A stretch of 64,000 bases of DNA from Caulobacter sp. (GCA_028291055.1 JAQGIP010000037.1:49301-113300), one strand, 5' to 3'. Counted from the stretch's first letter, positions 7,952 to 19,311 are shown. The notes: generated by a model not told the origin, from the sequence alone. Numbers and translations: made by a program.

Positions 7952-9268
7952 TCAAACGATCATCGTCAGGGGTTCTTCCAGCAGCGGCTTGAGCGCGCTG
8001 AGGAATTTGGCGCCGACCGAACCGTCTACCACCCGGTGGTCGCAGGTCAGGGTCACGGTCATGACGGTGGCGATGGCCAGCTCGCCGTTCTTCACCACCG
8101 GACGCTTCTCGCCCACGCCCACCGACAGGATGGCGCCCTGGGGCTCGTTGATGATCGAGGCGAAGGACTTGATGCCGAACATGCCGAGGTTGGAGACGGA
8201 GAAGGTGCCGCCCTGGAACTCCTCGGGCTTCAGCTTTTTATCCCGTGCGCGGGCCGCAAGATCTTTGGTCTCGACAGCGATCTGGGCCAGGCCCTTGGTC
8301 TCGGCGGCGCGGATGATGGGGGTGATCAGGCCGTGGTCGAGGGCCACCGCCATGGCGATATCCGCATGGTGGTGCATGGCGATGCCTTCGGGCGTGTAGC
8401 TGGCGTTCGCCTCCGGCACGCGCTTCAGGGCCACGGCGCAGGCCTTGATGACCATGTCGTTGACCGAGACCTTCACGCCGTCCTTTTCCAGCAGGGCGTT
8501 GATCTTGGCGCGGGCCGCCAGCAGGCCGTCGATCTCGATGTCGATGGTCAGCGGGAAGTGGGGCACGTCGCGGAAGCTGTCGGTCATGCGGCGCGCGACG
8601 GTCTTGCGCATGCCGTCCAGCGGGATGAGGTCGTAGCTGCCGGCGGGGATGCCCTGCTGTTCGAGGGACTGCACCTGGCGGGGCCCGGCCGCCGCCGCTG
8701 CGCCGGCGGGCTGAGCGATGGCGGGAGCCTTGCCGCGCGCGGCCTCGATGTCGGCCTTGATGATGCGCCCGTGCGGGCCGGAGCCGGTGACGCCGCCCAA
8801 GTCCAGGCCGGCCTGCTGGGCGAGGCGGCGGGCCAGGGGCGAGGCGAAGACGCGATCGCCGTCTGTCTTCGGAGCGGCGGTAGTCTGAGCTGGTTGCGGC
8901 GCGGGAGCCGGAGCAGGCGCGGGGGCCGCTTCGGCCTTCGGAGCGGGCGCGGCTTCAGCTTTCGGAGCCGGCGCGGCTTCGGCCTTGGGCGCATCGGCCT
9001 TCACCGGCGGCGGGGCGGCGCCGTCCCCCTCGCCTTTCAGCTTGGCGATGACGGCATTGACCTTCACGCCCTCCGTGCCTTCGGGCACGAGCACGGCTTC
9101 GATCTCGCCCTCGTCGACGGCTTCGACTTCCATGGTGGCCTTGTCGGTCTCGATCTCGGCGATGACGTCGCCGGCCTTGACGGTGTCGCCGGGCTTCACA
9201 TGCCACTTGGCGAGCGTGCCCTCCTCCATGGTGGGCGACAGGGCCGGCATCAGGATGTCGATGGACAT
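7952..9268 (-). CDS. pdhC: Pyruvate dehydrogenase E2, dihydrolipoamide acetyltransferase
   Basis: 438 aa core of the PDH complex; moves the acetyl group from lipoyl arm to CoA. One lipoyl domain occupies residues 1-76, with the modified Lys43 in [13 protein letters not shown]. An Ala/Pro/Glu-rich flexible linker covers about residues 80-135, with repeated APAPKAEA units. An E3/E1-binding domain follows ([33 protein letters not shown]). The C-terminal catalytic domain ends with [19 protein letters not shown], holding the catalytic His and Asp. Its lipoyl-domain DNA is almost identical to that of pdhB. It is separated from pdhB by two GFA-family genes. Confidence 0.97.
   Translation of the reverse strand: MSIDILMPALSPTMEEGTLAKWHVKPGDTVKAGDVIAEIETDKATMEVEAVDEGEIEAVLVPEGTEGVKVNAVIAKLKGEGDGAAPPPVKADAPKAEAAPAPKAEAAPAPKAEAAPAPAPAPAPQPAQTTAAPKTDGDRVFASPLARRLAQQAGLDLGGVTGSGPHGRIIKADIEAARGKAPAIAQPAGAAAAAGPRQVQSLEQQGIPAGSYDLIPLDGMRKTVARRMTDSFRDVPHFPLTIDIEIDGLLAARAKINALLEKDGVKVSVNDMVIKACAVALKRVPEANASYTPEGIAMHHHADIAMAVALDHGLITPIIRAAETKGLAQIAVETKDLAARARDKKLKPEEFQGGTFSVSNLGMFGIKSFASIINEPQGAILSVGVGEKRPVVKNGELAIATVMTVTLTCDHRVVDGSVGAKFLSALKPLLEEPLTMIV
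9110..9251. repeat. Near-identical lipoyl-domain DNA, pdhC copy
   Basis: 142 bp of pdhC matches 11372-11513 of pdhB with about four mismatches. The match is at DNA level, including silent sites, so it points to recent duplication or gene conversion of the lipoyl domain. Confidence 0.85.
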
Positions 9269-9280
9269 GGTCGTTGGTCC

Positions 9281-9718
9281 TTATGCGCTTGGGGCGGTTT
9301 CGCTGACGGTAGTGGGCGACCACTTCGCCCGCCGCCGCGCGAGCCGCGCCTCGTCGGTTTCGTCTTCGTAGTTCATGGCTTCGGCGGTGCGCCCGGCGAA
9401 GCCTTCGAGATCGCAGCCGGTGACGTTCACCGTGCCGATGGTCGTTCCGTCTTCCAGGTCCAGGACGGCGGCGACGTAGCAGCCGCATTCGTCGCAGATC
9501 AGCATATCGATCTCGCCGCGCCCGAAGCGGTAGCGGGTCAGCGAGCCCGGGGCGGCGGTGATGTGCAGGAAGCCCGCCGGATCGCTGGTGTTGCGCGCGC
9601 CGTGGCGGCGGCAGAAGCCGCACTGGCAGGCGCGCAGCGGCAGATCGGCCGCCGCCTGGGCGGTTTCCAGGGCCACATGGATGGCCCCGCAGTGGCAGGA
9701 TCCGTTGAGCGCCTTCAT
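9281..9718 (-). CDS. GFA/CENP-V-family zinc protein (second of two)
   Basis: 145 aa. Carries the family zinc-binding pattern GSCHCGAIHVAL, then CQCGFCRRHG and CDECGCYVA. The family includes glutathione-dependent formaldehyde-activating enzyme Gfa and many members of unknown function. The ATG at 9718 overlaps the stop of the preceding GFA gene (ATGA), so translation is coupled. The gene starts in the middle of the PDH operon and ends 12 bp before pdhC. It differs strongly from its neighbour, so this is not a recent tandem copy. The substrate is unknown. Confidence 0.88.
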   Translation of the reverse strand: MKALNGSCHCGAIHVALETAQAAADLPLRACQCGFCRRHGARNTSDPAGFLHITAAPGSLTRYRFGRGEIDMLICDECGCYVAAVLDLEDGTTIGTVNVTGCDLEGFAGRTAEAMNYEDETDEARLARRRAKWSPTTVSETAPSA

Positions 9719-10119
9719 GCTTCGGCGCTCAGATGGGCCAGGGACGCGCCATGCGCCTCCCAGTTACGGCCGTCGAAAGGCTCGATGCGGATATCCAACG
9801 CGTCGGCGTCGTCCAGGCAGCGGGCGTTGACCGACCAGCCGTCCGGGTTGGAGCGGGGCCGGTAGAAGCTCTTCACCCCACAGACCGAGCAGAAGGTGTG
9901 TTTCGCCACGCCGGTGTTGAAGCTGTAGGTCGTGATCGCATCCTCGCCCGCCGTCAGCCGGAAGCGGCTCTCCGGCACGATGATGTGGATGAAGCCCAGC
10001 TTCTCGCACATGGAGCAGTTGCAGGCCTGCGCCTCCACCGCGTCGGGCAGCGCCGCCTCGAAGCGCACGGCGCCGCAATGACAGCCGCCCGACCTCCAAA
10101 GGAATGCCCCAGGGCTCAC
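9715..10119 (-). CDS. GFA/CENP-V-family zinc protein (first of two)
   Basis: 134 aa with zinc motifs [23 protein letters not shown] and [12 protein letters not shown]. The start is GTG at 10119, overlapping the pdhB stop as GTGA, and its own stop overlaps the next GFA start as ATGA. This makes pdhB, two GFA genes and pdhC one continuous translational unit. The family binds small thiol adducts such as S-hydroxymethylglutathione in the best-known case, but most members are uncharacterised. A link to PDH (for example handling of reactive aldehydes or thiol adducts) is inference from location only. Confidence 0.87.
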   Translation of the reverse strand: MSPGAFLWRSGGCHCGAVRFEAALPDAVEAQACNCSMCEKLGFIHIIVPESRFRLTAGEDAITTYSFNTGVAKHTFCSVCGVKSFYRPRSNPDGWSVNARCLDDADALDIRIEPFDGRNWEAHGASLAHLSAEA

Positions 10120-11528
10120 CGGTAGAGAACCGCCTTGGCCGCCTTCACGATCTTGTCGACCCCGGGCAGGCTGAGCGCCTCCAGATTGGCGGCGTAGGGC
10201 AGCGGCACGTCTTCCTGGTGCACGCGCAGCGGCGGGGCGTCGAGATAGTCGAAGGCGAACTCCACGACGCGGGCCACGACTTCGGCGCCGACGCCCATGG
10301 GCGCCCAGCCTTCCTCGCAGCTGACCAGACGGTTGGTCTTCTTGACGCTCTCGACGATGGTGTCGTGGTCCAGCGGGCGCAGGGTGCGCAGGTCGATGAC
10401 CTCCGCGTCGATGCCGTCCTTGGCCAGTTCCTCGGCGGCCTGGAGGGCGAAGCCGACCATGCGGCTGTGGGCCGTCAATGTGACGTCCTTGCCCTCGCGG
10501 CGGACCTTGGCCTTGCCGATCGGCAGCACCCAGTCTTCCACGTCCGGCACATCGAACTCGTGGCCGTACATCATCTCGTGTTCGAGGAAGACGATGGGGT
10601 TGGGGTCGCGGATGGCCGCTTTGAGCAGACCTTTCGCGTCGGCGGCGTCGTAGGGGGCGATGACCTTCAGGCCGGGCACATTGGCGTACCAGGAGGAGTA
10701 GTCGTGGCTGTGCTGGGCGCCCACGCGGCTGGCGGCGCCGTTGGGGCCGCGGAAGACGATGGGGCAGCGGATCTGGCCGCCGGACATGTAGAGGGTCTTG
10801 GCCGCCGAATTGATGATGTGGTCGATGGCCTGCATGGCGAAGTTGAAGGTCATGAACTCCACGATCGGCCGCTGGCCGGCCATGGCCGCGCCGACGCCCA
10901 GGCCCGCGAAGCCGTGCTCGGTGATCGGGGTGTCGATGACGCGGATGTCGCCGAATTCCTGCAACAGGTCGCGGCTGACCTTATAGGCGCCCTGGTACTG
11001 GGCGACCTCCTCGCCCATCAGGAAGACCAGCGGATCGCGGCGCATCTCCTCGGCCATGGCGTCGCGCAGGGCGTCGCGCACGGTGGTCTTGATCATCTTG
11101 GCGCCGGCGGGCAGTTCCGGGTCGTTCAGCGGCTGCTTGGGCGTGACGGCGACCGCGCCCTCGCCTTCCGGCTGCTTCTTCGCCTGTTCGGGCGGCGTCT
11201 TTTCCGGATCGCCGGCGCTGGCCGGGGGAGCGGACTTGGCTTCGGCGGCGGGGGCGGGGGCGGGGGCCGGAGCCGGCGCGGCCGCGTCGTCCTCGCCGTT
11301 CAGACGGGCGATCGGCGTGTTGACCTTCACGGCCTCCGTGCCTTCGGCGACCAGCAGTTCGCCGATGACGCCCTCGTCGACGGCTTCGACTTCCATCGTG
11401 GCCTTGTCGGTCTCGATCTCGGCGATGACGTCGCCGGCCTTGACCGTATCGCCGGGCTTCACATGCCACTTGGCCAGCGTGCCCTCCTCCATGGTGGGCG
11501 ACAGGGCCGGCATAAGAATGTCGGTCAC
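10116..11528 (-). CDS. pdhB: Pyruvate dehydrogenase E1 beta with N-terminal lipoyl domain
   Basis: 470 aa. Residues 1-76 form a lipoyl domain (Lys42 in [13 protein letters not shown]), a layout typical of alphaproteobacterial PDH E1 beta. An Ala/Pro linker of about 60 residues follows, then the transketolase-like E1 beta domain from about residue 140 ([19 protein letters not shown]). PFVxG-type and interface segments include [20 protein letters not shown] and [15 protein letters not shown]. The start is GTG at 11528, overlapping the pdhA stop (GTGA). Its stop in turn overlaps the GTG of a GFA gene. It decarboxylates pyruvate together with PdhA. Confidence 0.96.
   Translation of the reverse strand: MTDILMPALSPTMEEGTLAKWHVKPGDTVKAGDVIAEIETDKATMEVEAVDEGVIGELLVAEGTEAVKVNTPIARLNGEDDAAAPAPAPAPAPAAEAKSAPPASAGDPEKTPPEQAKKQPEGEGAVAVTPKQPLNDPELPAGAKMIKTTVRDALRDAMAEEMRRDPLVFLMGEEVAQYQGAYKVSRDLLQEFGDIRVIDTPITEHGFAGLGVGAAMAGQRPIVEFMTFNFAMQAIDHIINSAAKTLYMSGGQIRCPIVFRGPNGAASRVGAQHSHDYSSWYANVPGLKVIAPYDAADAKGLLKAAIRDPNPIVFLEHEMMYGHEFDVPDVEDWVLPIGKAKVRREGKDVTLTAHSRMVGFALQAAEELAKDGIDAEVIDLRTLRPLDHDTIVESVKKTNRLVSCEEGWAPMGVGAEVVARVVEFAFDYLDAPPLRVHQEDVPLPYAANLEALSLPGVDKIVKAAKAVLYR
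11372..11513. repeat. Near-identical lipoyl-domain DNA, pdhB copy
   Basis: Direct repeat of 9110-9251 with about four differences over 142 bp. The two copies are about 2.3 kb apart in the same orientation. Confidence 0.85.
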
Positions 11529-12583
11529 TGAGCGGCCTCCAGGTAGACGTCGGTATAGAGTTCGGACGGATCGGGTTCAGGCGAAGTGCGCGCGAATTCA
11601 GCGGCTTCGGCGACGATCTTCTTCACCTCGGCGTCGACGGCCTTGAGGTCGTCCTCGGTGATGCCCACGGCGTCGAGGCGTTCGCGCAGATGGTCGATGG
11701 GGTCGCGGGTCTTCTTGACCTCGTCCACCTCCTCCTTGGTGCGGTATTTGGCCGGGTCGCTCATGGAGTGGCCCCGATAGCGGTAGGTCTTCATCTCCAG
11801 GATGTAGGGACCCTTGCCCGAACGCGCATGCTCGGCCGCCTTCTCGCCGGCGGCGCGCACGGCCAGCACGTCCATGCCGTCGACCTGTTCGCCGGGGATG
11901 TTGAAGGAGACGCCGCGCTTGAACAGCTGGGTCTCCGAGGAGGAGCGCTCGATGGAGGTGCCCATGGCGTACTGGTTGTTCTCGATCACATAGACGACCG
12001 GCAGGCTCCACAGCTCCGCCATGTTGAAGCTCTCATAGACCTGGCCCTGGTTGGCCGCGCCGTCGCCGAAATAGGTGAAGGAGACCGCGCCGTTCTTGGC
12101 GTTGCGGTTGGCCAGCGCCAGGCCGGTGCCGAGGCTGACCTGGGCGCCGACGATGCCGTGGCCGCCGAAGAAGCCGGCCTCGGTCGAGAACATGTGCATC
12201 GACCCGCCCTTGCCGTGCGACGAGCCCCCGGCGCGGCCGGTCAGTTCGGCCATCACCTCGTTGGGATCCATGCCCAGCGCCAGCATATGGCCGTGCTCGC
12301 GGTAGCCGGTGATGATCTGGTCGCCGTCGCGCTTCACGCGCTGCATGCCGACCGCGATGGCTTCCTGGCCGATGTAGAGGTGGCAGAAGCCGCCGATCAG
12401 ACCCATGCCGTAGAGCTGGCCGGCCCGCTCCTCGAAGCGGCGGATCAGCAGCATGTCGCGATAATATTCGGTGAGTTCGGCGGGCGTCACGCTGTTGGGG
12501 CGTGAACCGCCCTTGCCCGAGGCCTTGACACCGGTGTCACCAGCCTTCCCCGAAGCGGCTGCGTCTTTACGCGGTCGCGCCAT
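11525..12583 (-). CDS. pdhA: Pyruvate dehydrogenase E1 alpha
   Basis: 352 aa. Binds thiamine diphosphate through the [20 protein letters not shown] segment (GDG...N motif) and forms the alpha2beta2 E1 with PdhB. The phosphorylation-loop region [13 protein letters not shown] known from the mitochondrial enzyme is conserved. The N-terminal 30 residues are a Lys/Gly/Ala-rich tail. AGGGAG precedes the ATG by a few bases. It heads the PDH operon: its stop overlaps the pdhB GTG by 4 bp, and ftsB lies 76 bp upstream in the same direction. Confidence 0.97.
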   Translation of the reverse strand: MARPRKDAAASGKAGDTGVKASGKGGSRPNSVTPAELTEYYRDMLLIRRFEERAGQLYGMGLIGGFCHLYIGQEAIAVGMQRVKRDGDQIITGYREHGHMLALGMDPNEVMAELTGRAGGSSHGKGGSMHMFSTEAGFFGGHGIVGAQVSLGTGLALANRNAKNGAVSFTYFGDGAANQGQVYESFNMAELWSLPVVYVIENNQYAMGTSIERSSSETQLFKRGVSFNIPGEQVDGMDVLAVRAAGEKAAEHARSGKGPYILEMKTYRYRGHSMSDPAKYRTKEEVDEVKKTRDPIDHLRERLDAVGITEDDLKAVDAEVKKIVAEAAEFARTSPEPDPSELYTDVYLEAAQ

Positions 12584-12659
12584 GGTTTTCTCCCTGACCC
12601 GTTATCATTCGCGGCCTCTTGCCCCGGAAACTGAGGCGGGCCGGAATGGTTCGACCCGC

Positions 12660-12956
12660 TTACGGTTGTTTGCGGATCACATAATCCTTGGGATCGGTGA
12701 AGCCTAGCAGGGAACGCGCACGTTCCTCCAAAAGGTCAGCCGATAAGCTTCCGTCGCGTAATAAACGCGCCCTCGCCTCAAGGTCCACCCGTTCCGTGCG
12801 GATTTGCAGAAGTTCCTGCTTTCGCTCGGCCAGGGCCGCGTCGCGCTGCTTGCCGGTCAAGATGCCGCGATCCCCCGTCAACGCGTGGAAGACGAAGTAG
12901 AAGATCAGGAACGCCAGGGCGGCGGTCGGAAGGTATGAGCGCAGGCGGGCGAACAT
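12660..12956 (-). CDS. ftsB: FtsB/DivIC-family septum formation protein
   Basis: 98 aa bitopic membrane protein. One transmembrane helix at about residues 9-27 (LPTAALAFLIFYFVFHALTG) is followed by a coiled coil (KQRDAALAERKQELLQIRTERVDLEARARLL). The short C-terminal part, LLEERARSLLGFTDPKDYVI, is typical of the family. FtsB joins FtsL and FtsQ in the divisome and links to activation of septal peptidoglycan synthesis. Its position beside pdhA and near eno is a common alphaproteobacterial arrangement. Confidence 0.9.
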   Translation of the reverse strand: MFARLRSYLPTAALAFLIFYFVFHALTGDRGILTGKQRDAALAERKQELLQIRTERVDLEARARLLRDGSLSADLLEERARSLLGFTDPKDYVIRKQP

Positions 12957-13034
12957 GGCGACTCAGGCAACGCGAAGGAGAGCCCGTAGATTCAGCCCCT
13001 TATGCCTAACAGCTGGTTACAGCGACGGTTGAAA

Positions 13035-15101
13035 TCAGCGTCCCCGCCCCGCCGCCTTCGCCGCCGCGGTCTTGCAATCGTACGGCAGGCCGGGATCGGA
13101 GCAGAAATCCGGCCAGCGGCCCGTGGTTCGCCAATAGGCCGTCAGGCCCAGTCGCGCGGCCAGCGTCATGAACCGCGGGTCACGCCGCATGGAAGCGGCG
13201 GAGAGATCGAACAGCTGGCTGGTATAGATCTGGCTTCGTCGCCCGAAGGCGCTCAAGGCCACCGCGAAGGCGCGATCGGGGTCACCGGCCTGGGCCAGGG
13301 CGTTCATCACCGCGCCCTGGTCTGCGAGGCCGGCGTCGGCGGCGTCCGCCAGCCGGGCCAGCACTGCGGGGTCGACGTGGCCGCGGCGCGCGCTGTTCAC
13401 ATAGTCGCGCCAGGCCTTCACGACCTGTGGGCCCAGGAAGCGGTCATCCTTCGGCGCCTGGGCCAGGCGCGCCAGCGCCGCGTCCGGGAAACCATAGACA
13501 ATGGCGGTGTAGATGGCGGCGCGGCGCACGCCGCGATTGTCGGGAAAGAGGGCCAGGCTCCGATCGATCAGCGCCGCCGCCTCGGCTTCATCGCCAAGGC
13601 CTGCGTGGCCGAGGATGACGCTGATGGCCTTGGGGGGCGACAGGGGATCGAGCGCATAGCCGCGCGTGTAGAAGGCCTCCGCCTCCTGAACCCGGCCTAC
13701 CGACCGCAGATGGTCGCCCAGGAAGCTGTTGATGGAGGGGTTCTGCGGATCGGCGGCGAGCCCCCTCATCAGGATCGCCTCGCGCGCGGCATAGGCGTCC
13801 GGGGATTCCAGTTGGGCCAGGGCCAGATAGGCGTCGCCACCCTTTGGATCCAGCTTGAGGGCCAGCTCCGCCTCGGAGCGCGCCTCCGCCCGGGTGCGGG
13901 CGGCAAGGGTGTCGGGCTGGTTCATGGCCGTGATGGCCAGGTCGAACGCCAGGTGGCCGTGGCCGACCGCGAAATGGGGCGCCCTGGCGACGATACGCCG
14001 GTCGAGGTCGACAAGCTCGGCGGTGCGGCCCCGCCCGTCGCGGATCTGGTCGGAGAGTTTCAGCCAGGCGCTGAGCGTGTCGGCGTCGATGGTCCCACCT
14101 ACCGGCCCCAGGGCGCGGGTCGTGCGGTCGATGACGTCGCCGACCTTCGCGGCCGCCTGGGCCTCCAGGGCTTCGGCCTCGGCCGCCGGGCGCTCGAAGG
14201 ATTTCGACCACAGGGAACGGCCGGAGCGCCGGTCGTCCAGGCTGATCCGCACCCGCAACAGGCCGCCGACCCGTTCCACGGCGCCGGACACCAGCAACCG
14301 GGCCCCGCCGCGGTCGGGCCGGGCGGCCGCCTCCGGCGCCACGGTGTCGGTCTGTCGGTCGGTGAGGACGCCGATCAGCTGCCCCGGCAGGGCGTCGGCC
14401 GCCCGGCGGGCGTCGGCGTCGCCGGCCTGGGCCTGGAAGGCCAATACGGCCACCCGCAGGGGCTGAGCCCGCCCATACTGCCACCAGGCCAGTCCGCCCA
14501 TCGCCAGCAGCAGGACGACGGCCAGCCCCGCCAGCGCCGGCCAGGCCTGGCTCAGCCGCCGCCGCAGGCCGCGGCGCCCGCTGCCCGCCGGATCCAGGAC
14601 GAACACCGCGACGGTCTCGCTCATCTTGTCCAGCCGCACGCGGCCTTGCGGGATCAGCCGCTTGGAGGCGGGACCCTGGGTCGCGCGCCGGACACTGTCG
14701 GACACCAGCACGGCGCCGGGCCGGGCCAGGGCCTGCAGGCGAGCCGCAACATTGACCCCATGCCCAAGCAGATCGCCGTGCGGCGTGACGCTGACCTCGC
14801 CCAGGTGGACCCCGACCCGCACGGCGGGCGCGGCGTCGCGGGCTATGGTCTCGGCGGCGGCCAGGGCCCCGGAGGCGGTCGGGAATTCCAGCATGAAGCC
14901 GTCGCCGGCGGAGTTGAACAGCCGCCCGCCGTGGGCCTTGGCTTGGCGTTCGACCTGCTCGCGCAGCACGCCCACGGCGCGCACGGCGGCGGCCTCGTCG
15001 GTTTCCGTATGGGCGGAATAGCCGGCGAGATCGATGGCGACGATCGCCGAAAGACGATGGCCCGCGCTATCGTGCTCATGCCCGGGCTGCGACTCGGCCA
15101 A
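13035..15101 (-). CDS. Class III nucleotide cyclase domain protein with TM helix and TPR-type C-terminus
   Basis: 688 aa. The cyclase homology domain covers about residues 15-170. Metal aspartates Asp24 (AIDLAGYS) and Asp67 (GDGFMLEF) are kept, as are Asn117 and Arg121 (GVNVAARL) and Asp110. The lysine that normally selects adenine, expected three residues before the GD, is Asn63 (FNSAGD). A membrane helix at about 195-220 (AGLAVVLLLAMGGLAWWQYG) is followed by a FlgO/TolB-like region (LRVAVLAFQ) and TPR-like helices. Predicted to make cyclic nucleotide or to act as a cyclase-like sensor. It lies alone between ftsB and a divergent glycosidase. Confidence 0.85.
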   Translation of the reverse strand: MAESQPGHEHDSAGHRLSAIVAIDLAGYSAHTETDEAAAVRAVGVLREQVERQAKAHGGRLFNSAGDGFMLEFPTASGALAAAETIARDAAPAVRVGVHLGEVSVTPHGDLLGHGVNVAARLQALARPGAVLVSDSVRRATQGPASKRLIPQGRVRLDKMSETVAVFVLDPAGSGRRGLRRRLSQAWPALAGLAVVLLLAMGGLAWWQYGRAQPLRVAVLAFQAQAGDADARRAADALPGQLIGVLTDRQTDTVAPEAAARPDRGGARLLVSGAVERVGGLLRVRISLDDRRSGRSLWSKSFERPAAEAEALEAQAAAKVGDVIDRTTRALGPVGGTIDADTLSAWLKLSDQIRDGRGRTAELVDLDRRIVARAPHFAVGHGHLAFDLAITAMNQPDTLAARTRAEARSEAELALKLDPKGGDAYLALAQLESPDAYAAREAILMRGLAADPQNPSINSFLGDHLRSVGRVQEAEAFYTRGYALDPLSPPKAISVILGHAGLGDEAEAAALIDRSLALFPDNRGVRRAAIYTAIVYGFPDAALARLAQAPKDDRFLGPQVVKAWRDYVNSARRGHVDPAVLARLADAADAGLADQGAVMNALAQAGDPDRAFAVALSAFGRRSQIYTSQLFDLSAASMRRDPRFMTLAARLGLTAYWRTTGRWPDFCSDPGLPYDCKTAAAKAAGRGR

Positions 15102-15182
15102 CGGCCCCTCCCCTAACGCTGGTATCCGAGCCTATCATGGCGCTGAAACGCCACCGATATGAAGTCGAGTGCGGGATCATCG

Positions 15183-17239
<2,057 letters not shown>

Positions 17240-17265
17240 TCAGGCTCCGGGCGTTGCGTGAGGCC

Positions 17266-17294
17266 GCAATAGCCGACGTGCGCCTTCACCTCAA
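17266..17294 (-). promoter_or_regulatory. Candidate housekeeping promoter of eno
   Basis: Reading the minus strand, TTGAGGT (17294-17288), 14 nt, then GCTATTGC (17273-17266), resembling the Caulobacter TTGACGS / GCTANAWC pattern. It lies about 30-60 bp upstream of the eno ATG. Pattern match only. Confidence 0.4.
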
Positions 17295-17388
17295 TGCGCG
17301 GAAGCCGCTTGCAGGCAGTCTTCGACCCGAGGGATGCACGCACTGACCGCGCGGCTCACGCTCCGTCGCCCAAGGCGGCGCGCCTCAT

Positions 17389-17793
17389 TCAGGCTCGCCA
17401 GGCATCCGCGAATTGGGCGGTGTCGAGGAACTCGCGAAAGCGCGCGATCTTGCCGTCACGCAGGGTGTAAACATGCAGCCAGTCGAAACTGACCGCTCGG
17501 CCGGACGGCTTCAGCCGCCCTTGGGCCGAGCCCTCGACGAACACCCGATCTTCGGTCGCGTGGTAGGACGCAGGCGCGAACGTGTCGAATTCCTCGCTCT
17601 CCCAAACAGCCCGGAAGAAGGCCTGAACGCCCTCCAACCCCGTCCGGAGGCCGAAGGTCGGAAAGTCCGCGGGCCGACCAACGGTTTCCCATTGCACATC
17701 CGCGGTCACCGCCTCGAGGATAAAGTCCGGTTCACCCCGCTTGAAGGCTTCATAGGTCTCTTGAATCAAAACCACCCGGCTGTCGTGACTCAT
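17389..17793 (-). CDS. NTF2-like / SnoaL-like domain protein
   Basis: 134 aa from the ATG at 17793 (MSHDSRVVLIQETYEAFKRG); an in-frame upstream ATG at 17826 would add 11 residues without family similarity. The cone-shaped NTF2-like fold is suggested by the helix IQETYEAFKRGEPDFI and by strands DVQWET, DRVFVEGSAQGRL and SFDWLHVYTLRDGKIARFREFLDT. Such proteins include ketosteroid isomerases, cyclases and many binding proteins. No specific catalytic set can be assigned. It is divergent from the enoyl-CoA hydratase gene with 78 bp between starts. Confidence 0.8.
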   Translation of the reverse strand: MSHDSRVVLIQETYEAFKRGEPDFILEAVTADVQWETVGRPADFPTFGLRTGLEGVQAFFRAVWESEEFDTFAPASYHATEDRVFVEGSAQGRLKPSGRAVSFDWLHVYTLRDGKIARFREFLDTAQFADAWRA

Positions 17794-17871
17794 GGTTTCC
17801 CCCGCCTGACCTGCTGGACTTCCCAACCGTCAACCTCGCCAATAGAGAGTAAAATGCAAGGAAGATCGACC

Positions 17872-18645
17872 ATGCTGCTGGTGGAAAAGGCCGACGGGGT
17901 CGCCGTCGTCACCCTGAACCGTCCCGAGGCGATGAACGCGCTGTCCAAGGCGATGCGTTCGGACCTGTTCAAGGCCATGACGGCGTTGAACGCCGACGAG
18001 GAGGTCAGCGTGGTGATCCTGACCGGCGCGGGCGAGCGGGCCTTCACGGCGGGGCTGGACCTGAAGGAGCTGGGCAGCGATCCCAAGGCCCTGGGGGCGG
18101 CCAATGCCGCCGGGGCGGATGAGAACCCGGTCAAGGCCATCGAGCTCTGCTCCAAGCCGGTGATCGGCGCGATCAATGGCGTGGCCATCACCGGCGGCTT
18201 CGAGGTCGCCATCGCCTGCGACGTGCTGCTCGCCAGCGAGAACGCCCGCTTCGCCGACACCCATGCGCGGGTGGGGATCATGCCGGGCTGGGGGCTGTCG
18301 CAGAAGCTGTCGCGGCTGATCGGGCCGTACCGGGCCAAGGAGCTTTCGCTCAGCGGCAACTTCCTGGATGCGGCCACGGCGTGCGACTGGGGACTGGTCA
18401 ACCGCGTCTATCCCGCCGCCGAGCTGATGCCGGCGGCGCGCAAGCTGGCCGCCGAGATGGCCACCATCCCGGTGGAGACCTTGAGCTTCTACAAGCGCCT
18501 GATCGACGACGGCTATGCGCTCCCCTTCGGCCAGGCCCTGGCGCTCGAGCATGAGCGTTCCAGCGCCCACAACCGCACGGTGACGCCGGAAGCGGTGGAG
18601 GCGCGGCGGCTGGCCATCCAGGCGCGCGGCCGCACCCAGGGCTAG
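17872..18645 (+). CDS. Enoyl-CoA hydratase/isomerase (crotonase) family protein
   Basis: 257 aa. The ATG at 17872 is preceded by AAGGAAG (17857-17863), which favours it over the ATG at 17854. Crotonase oxyanion-hole segments are present: GAGERAFTAGLDLKEL and INGVAITGGFEVAIACD. Glu111 aligns with the first catalytic glutamate of rat hydratase (Glu144). The residue exactly 20 positions later, where the second glutamate (Glu164) would be, is His131 in FADTHARVGIMPGWGLS. This His form is seen in a recognisable subgroup whose reaction is less certain. The stop overlaps that of the convergent SGNH gene. Confidence 0.9.
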   Translation: MLLVEKADGVAVVTLNRPEAMNALSKAMRSDLFKAMTALNADEEVSVVILTGAGERAFTAGLDLKELGSDPKALGAANAAGADENPVKAIELCSKPVIGAINGVAITGGFEVAIACDVLLASENARFADTHARVGIMPGWGLSQKLSRLIGPYRAKELSLSGNFLDAATACDWGLVNRVYPAAELMPAARKLAAEMATIPVETLSFYKRLIDDGYALPFGQALALEHERSSAHNRTVTPEAVEARRLAIQARGRTQG

Positions 18646-19238
18646 AGGCCGAGCCAAGCCCGCCACGGGGCCCAGGCGCTGACCACATCGGCGATGAGGG
18701 CGTACCCGGCCGCGTTGGGGTGCGCCCCGTCCCCTGCCCGCGCCTGGCGCCACCACAGGTCCCAGTCGGCGACCGCCTCGCGCAGATCGAGATAGGCCAC
18801 GCCGCGCCGCGCACAGAGGGCCTCCATGGCGTCCGCCATGCGCGCCGCGGCCGTATCACGCGCCGGGTCGACCAGCTTTGGCGGCGACAGCAGGAAGGCC
18901 GTCCCGCCCAGCCGCCCGGCCACGCCGATCAGCCGCCCGGCCGCCGCCACCGAGACCGCCAGCGGCAGTCCCTGGGCGATGTCGTTGGTTCCGAAGGCGA
19001 TGACGGCGGCATGGACGTCGCCGCCCGCCATCCGCGGCTTCAGCTCGCGCCCGGCCCGCCAGGCCATTTGCGGCCCGGTCTGGCCGCGCACGCCGAGGTT
19101 ATAGGGCGTCAGGTCCGCCCCGGCCGCCCGCGCCGAGGCGGCGACCCGCCCGACCCAGCCCAGCCCCGAATCATCCCCCGCCCCGGCCACATAGCTGTCG
19201 CCGATGAAGCAGGCCCTCAGGTCACGTCCCGTCGCCAT
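18642..19238 (-). CDS. SGNH/GDSL-type esterase
   Basis: 198 aa from the ATG at 19238 (MATGRDLRACFIGDSYVAGAG). The four SGNH blocks are visible: block I GDSYVAG with nucleophile Ser, block II glycine in NLGVRGQTG, block III GTNDIAQG, and block V GDGAHPNAAGY with the catalytic His and Asp region. No signal peptide is evident, so the enzyme is probably cytoplasmic. Substrates of this family range from lipids to acylated carbohydrates; none can be named here. Its 5' end is close to the rpmF terminator. Confidence 0.87.
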   Translation of the reverse strand: MATGRDLRACFIGDSYVAGAGDDSGLGWVGRVAASARAAGADLTPYNLGVRGQTGPQMAWRAGRELKPRMAGGDVHAAVIAFGTNDIAQGLPLAVSVAAAGRLIGVAGRLGGTAFLLSPPKLVDPARDTAAARMADAMEALCARRGVAYLDLREAVADWDLWWRQARAGDGAHPNAAGYALIADVVSAWAPWRAWLGL

Positions 19239-19245
19239 GTCGCGC

Positions 19246-19283
19246 CCCAAAACGAAAACGGCGCCCAGGTTGCCCCGGGCGCC
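19246..19283 (-). terminator. Rho-independent terminator of rpmF
   Basis: On the minus strand GGCGCCCGGGGCAACCTGGGCGCC (19283-19260) forms a strong hairpin and is followed by GTTTTCGTTTTGGGG. It lies just after the rpmF stop and before the SGNH start codon. Confidence 0.75.
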
Positions 19284-19311
19284 GCGAATCACTTGCCGTC
19301 AGTGGAAGAGG

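Noticed and set aside
10104..11531. 475-codon plus-strand frame opposite pdhB
   Set aside because: Shadow of a conserved PDH subunit.
13002..15116. 704-codon plus-strand frame opposite the cyclase gene
   Set aside because: Shadow of the cyclase/TPR gene, whose motifs are intact on the minus strand.
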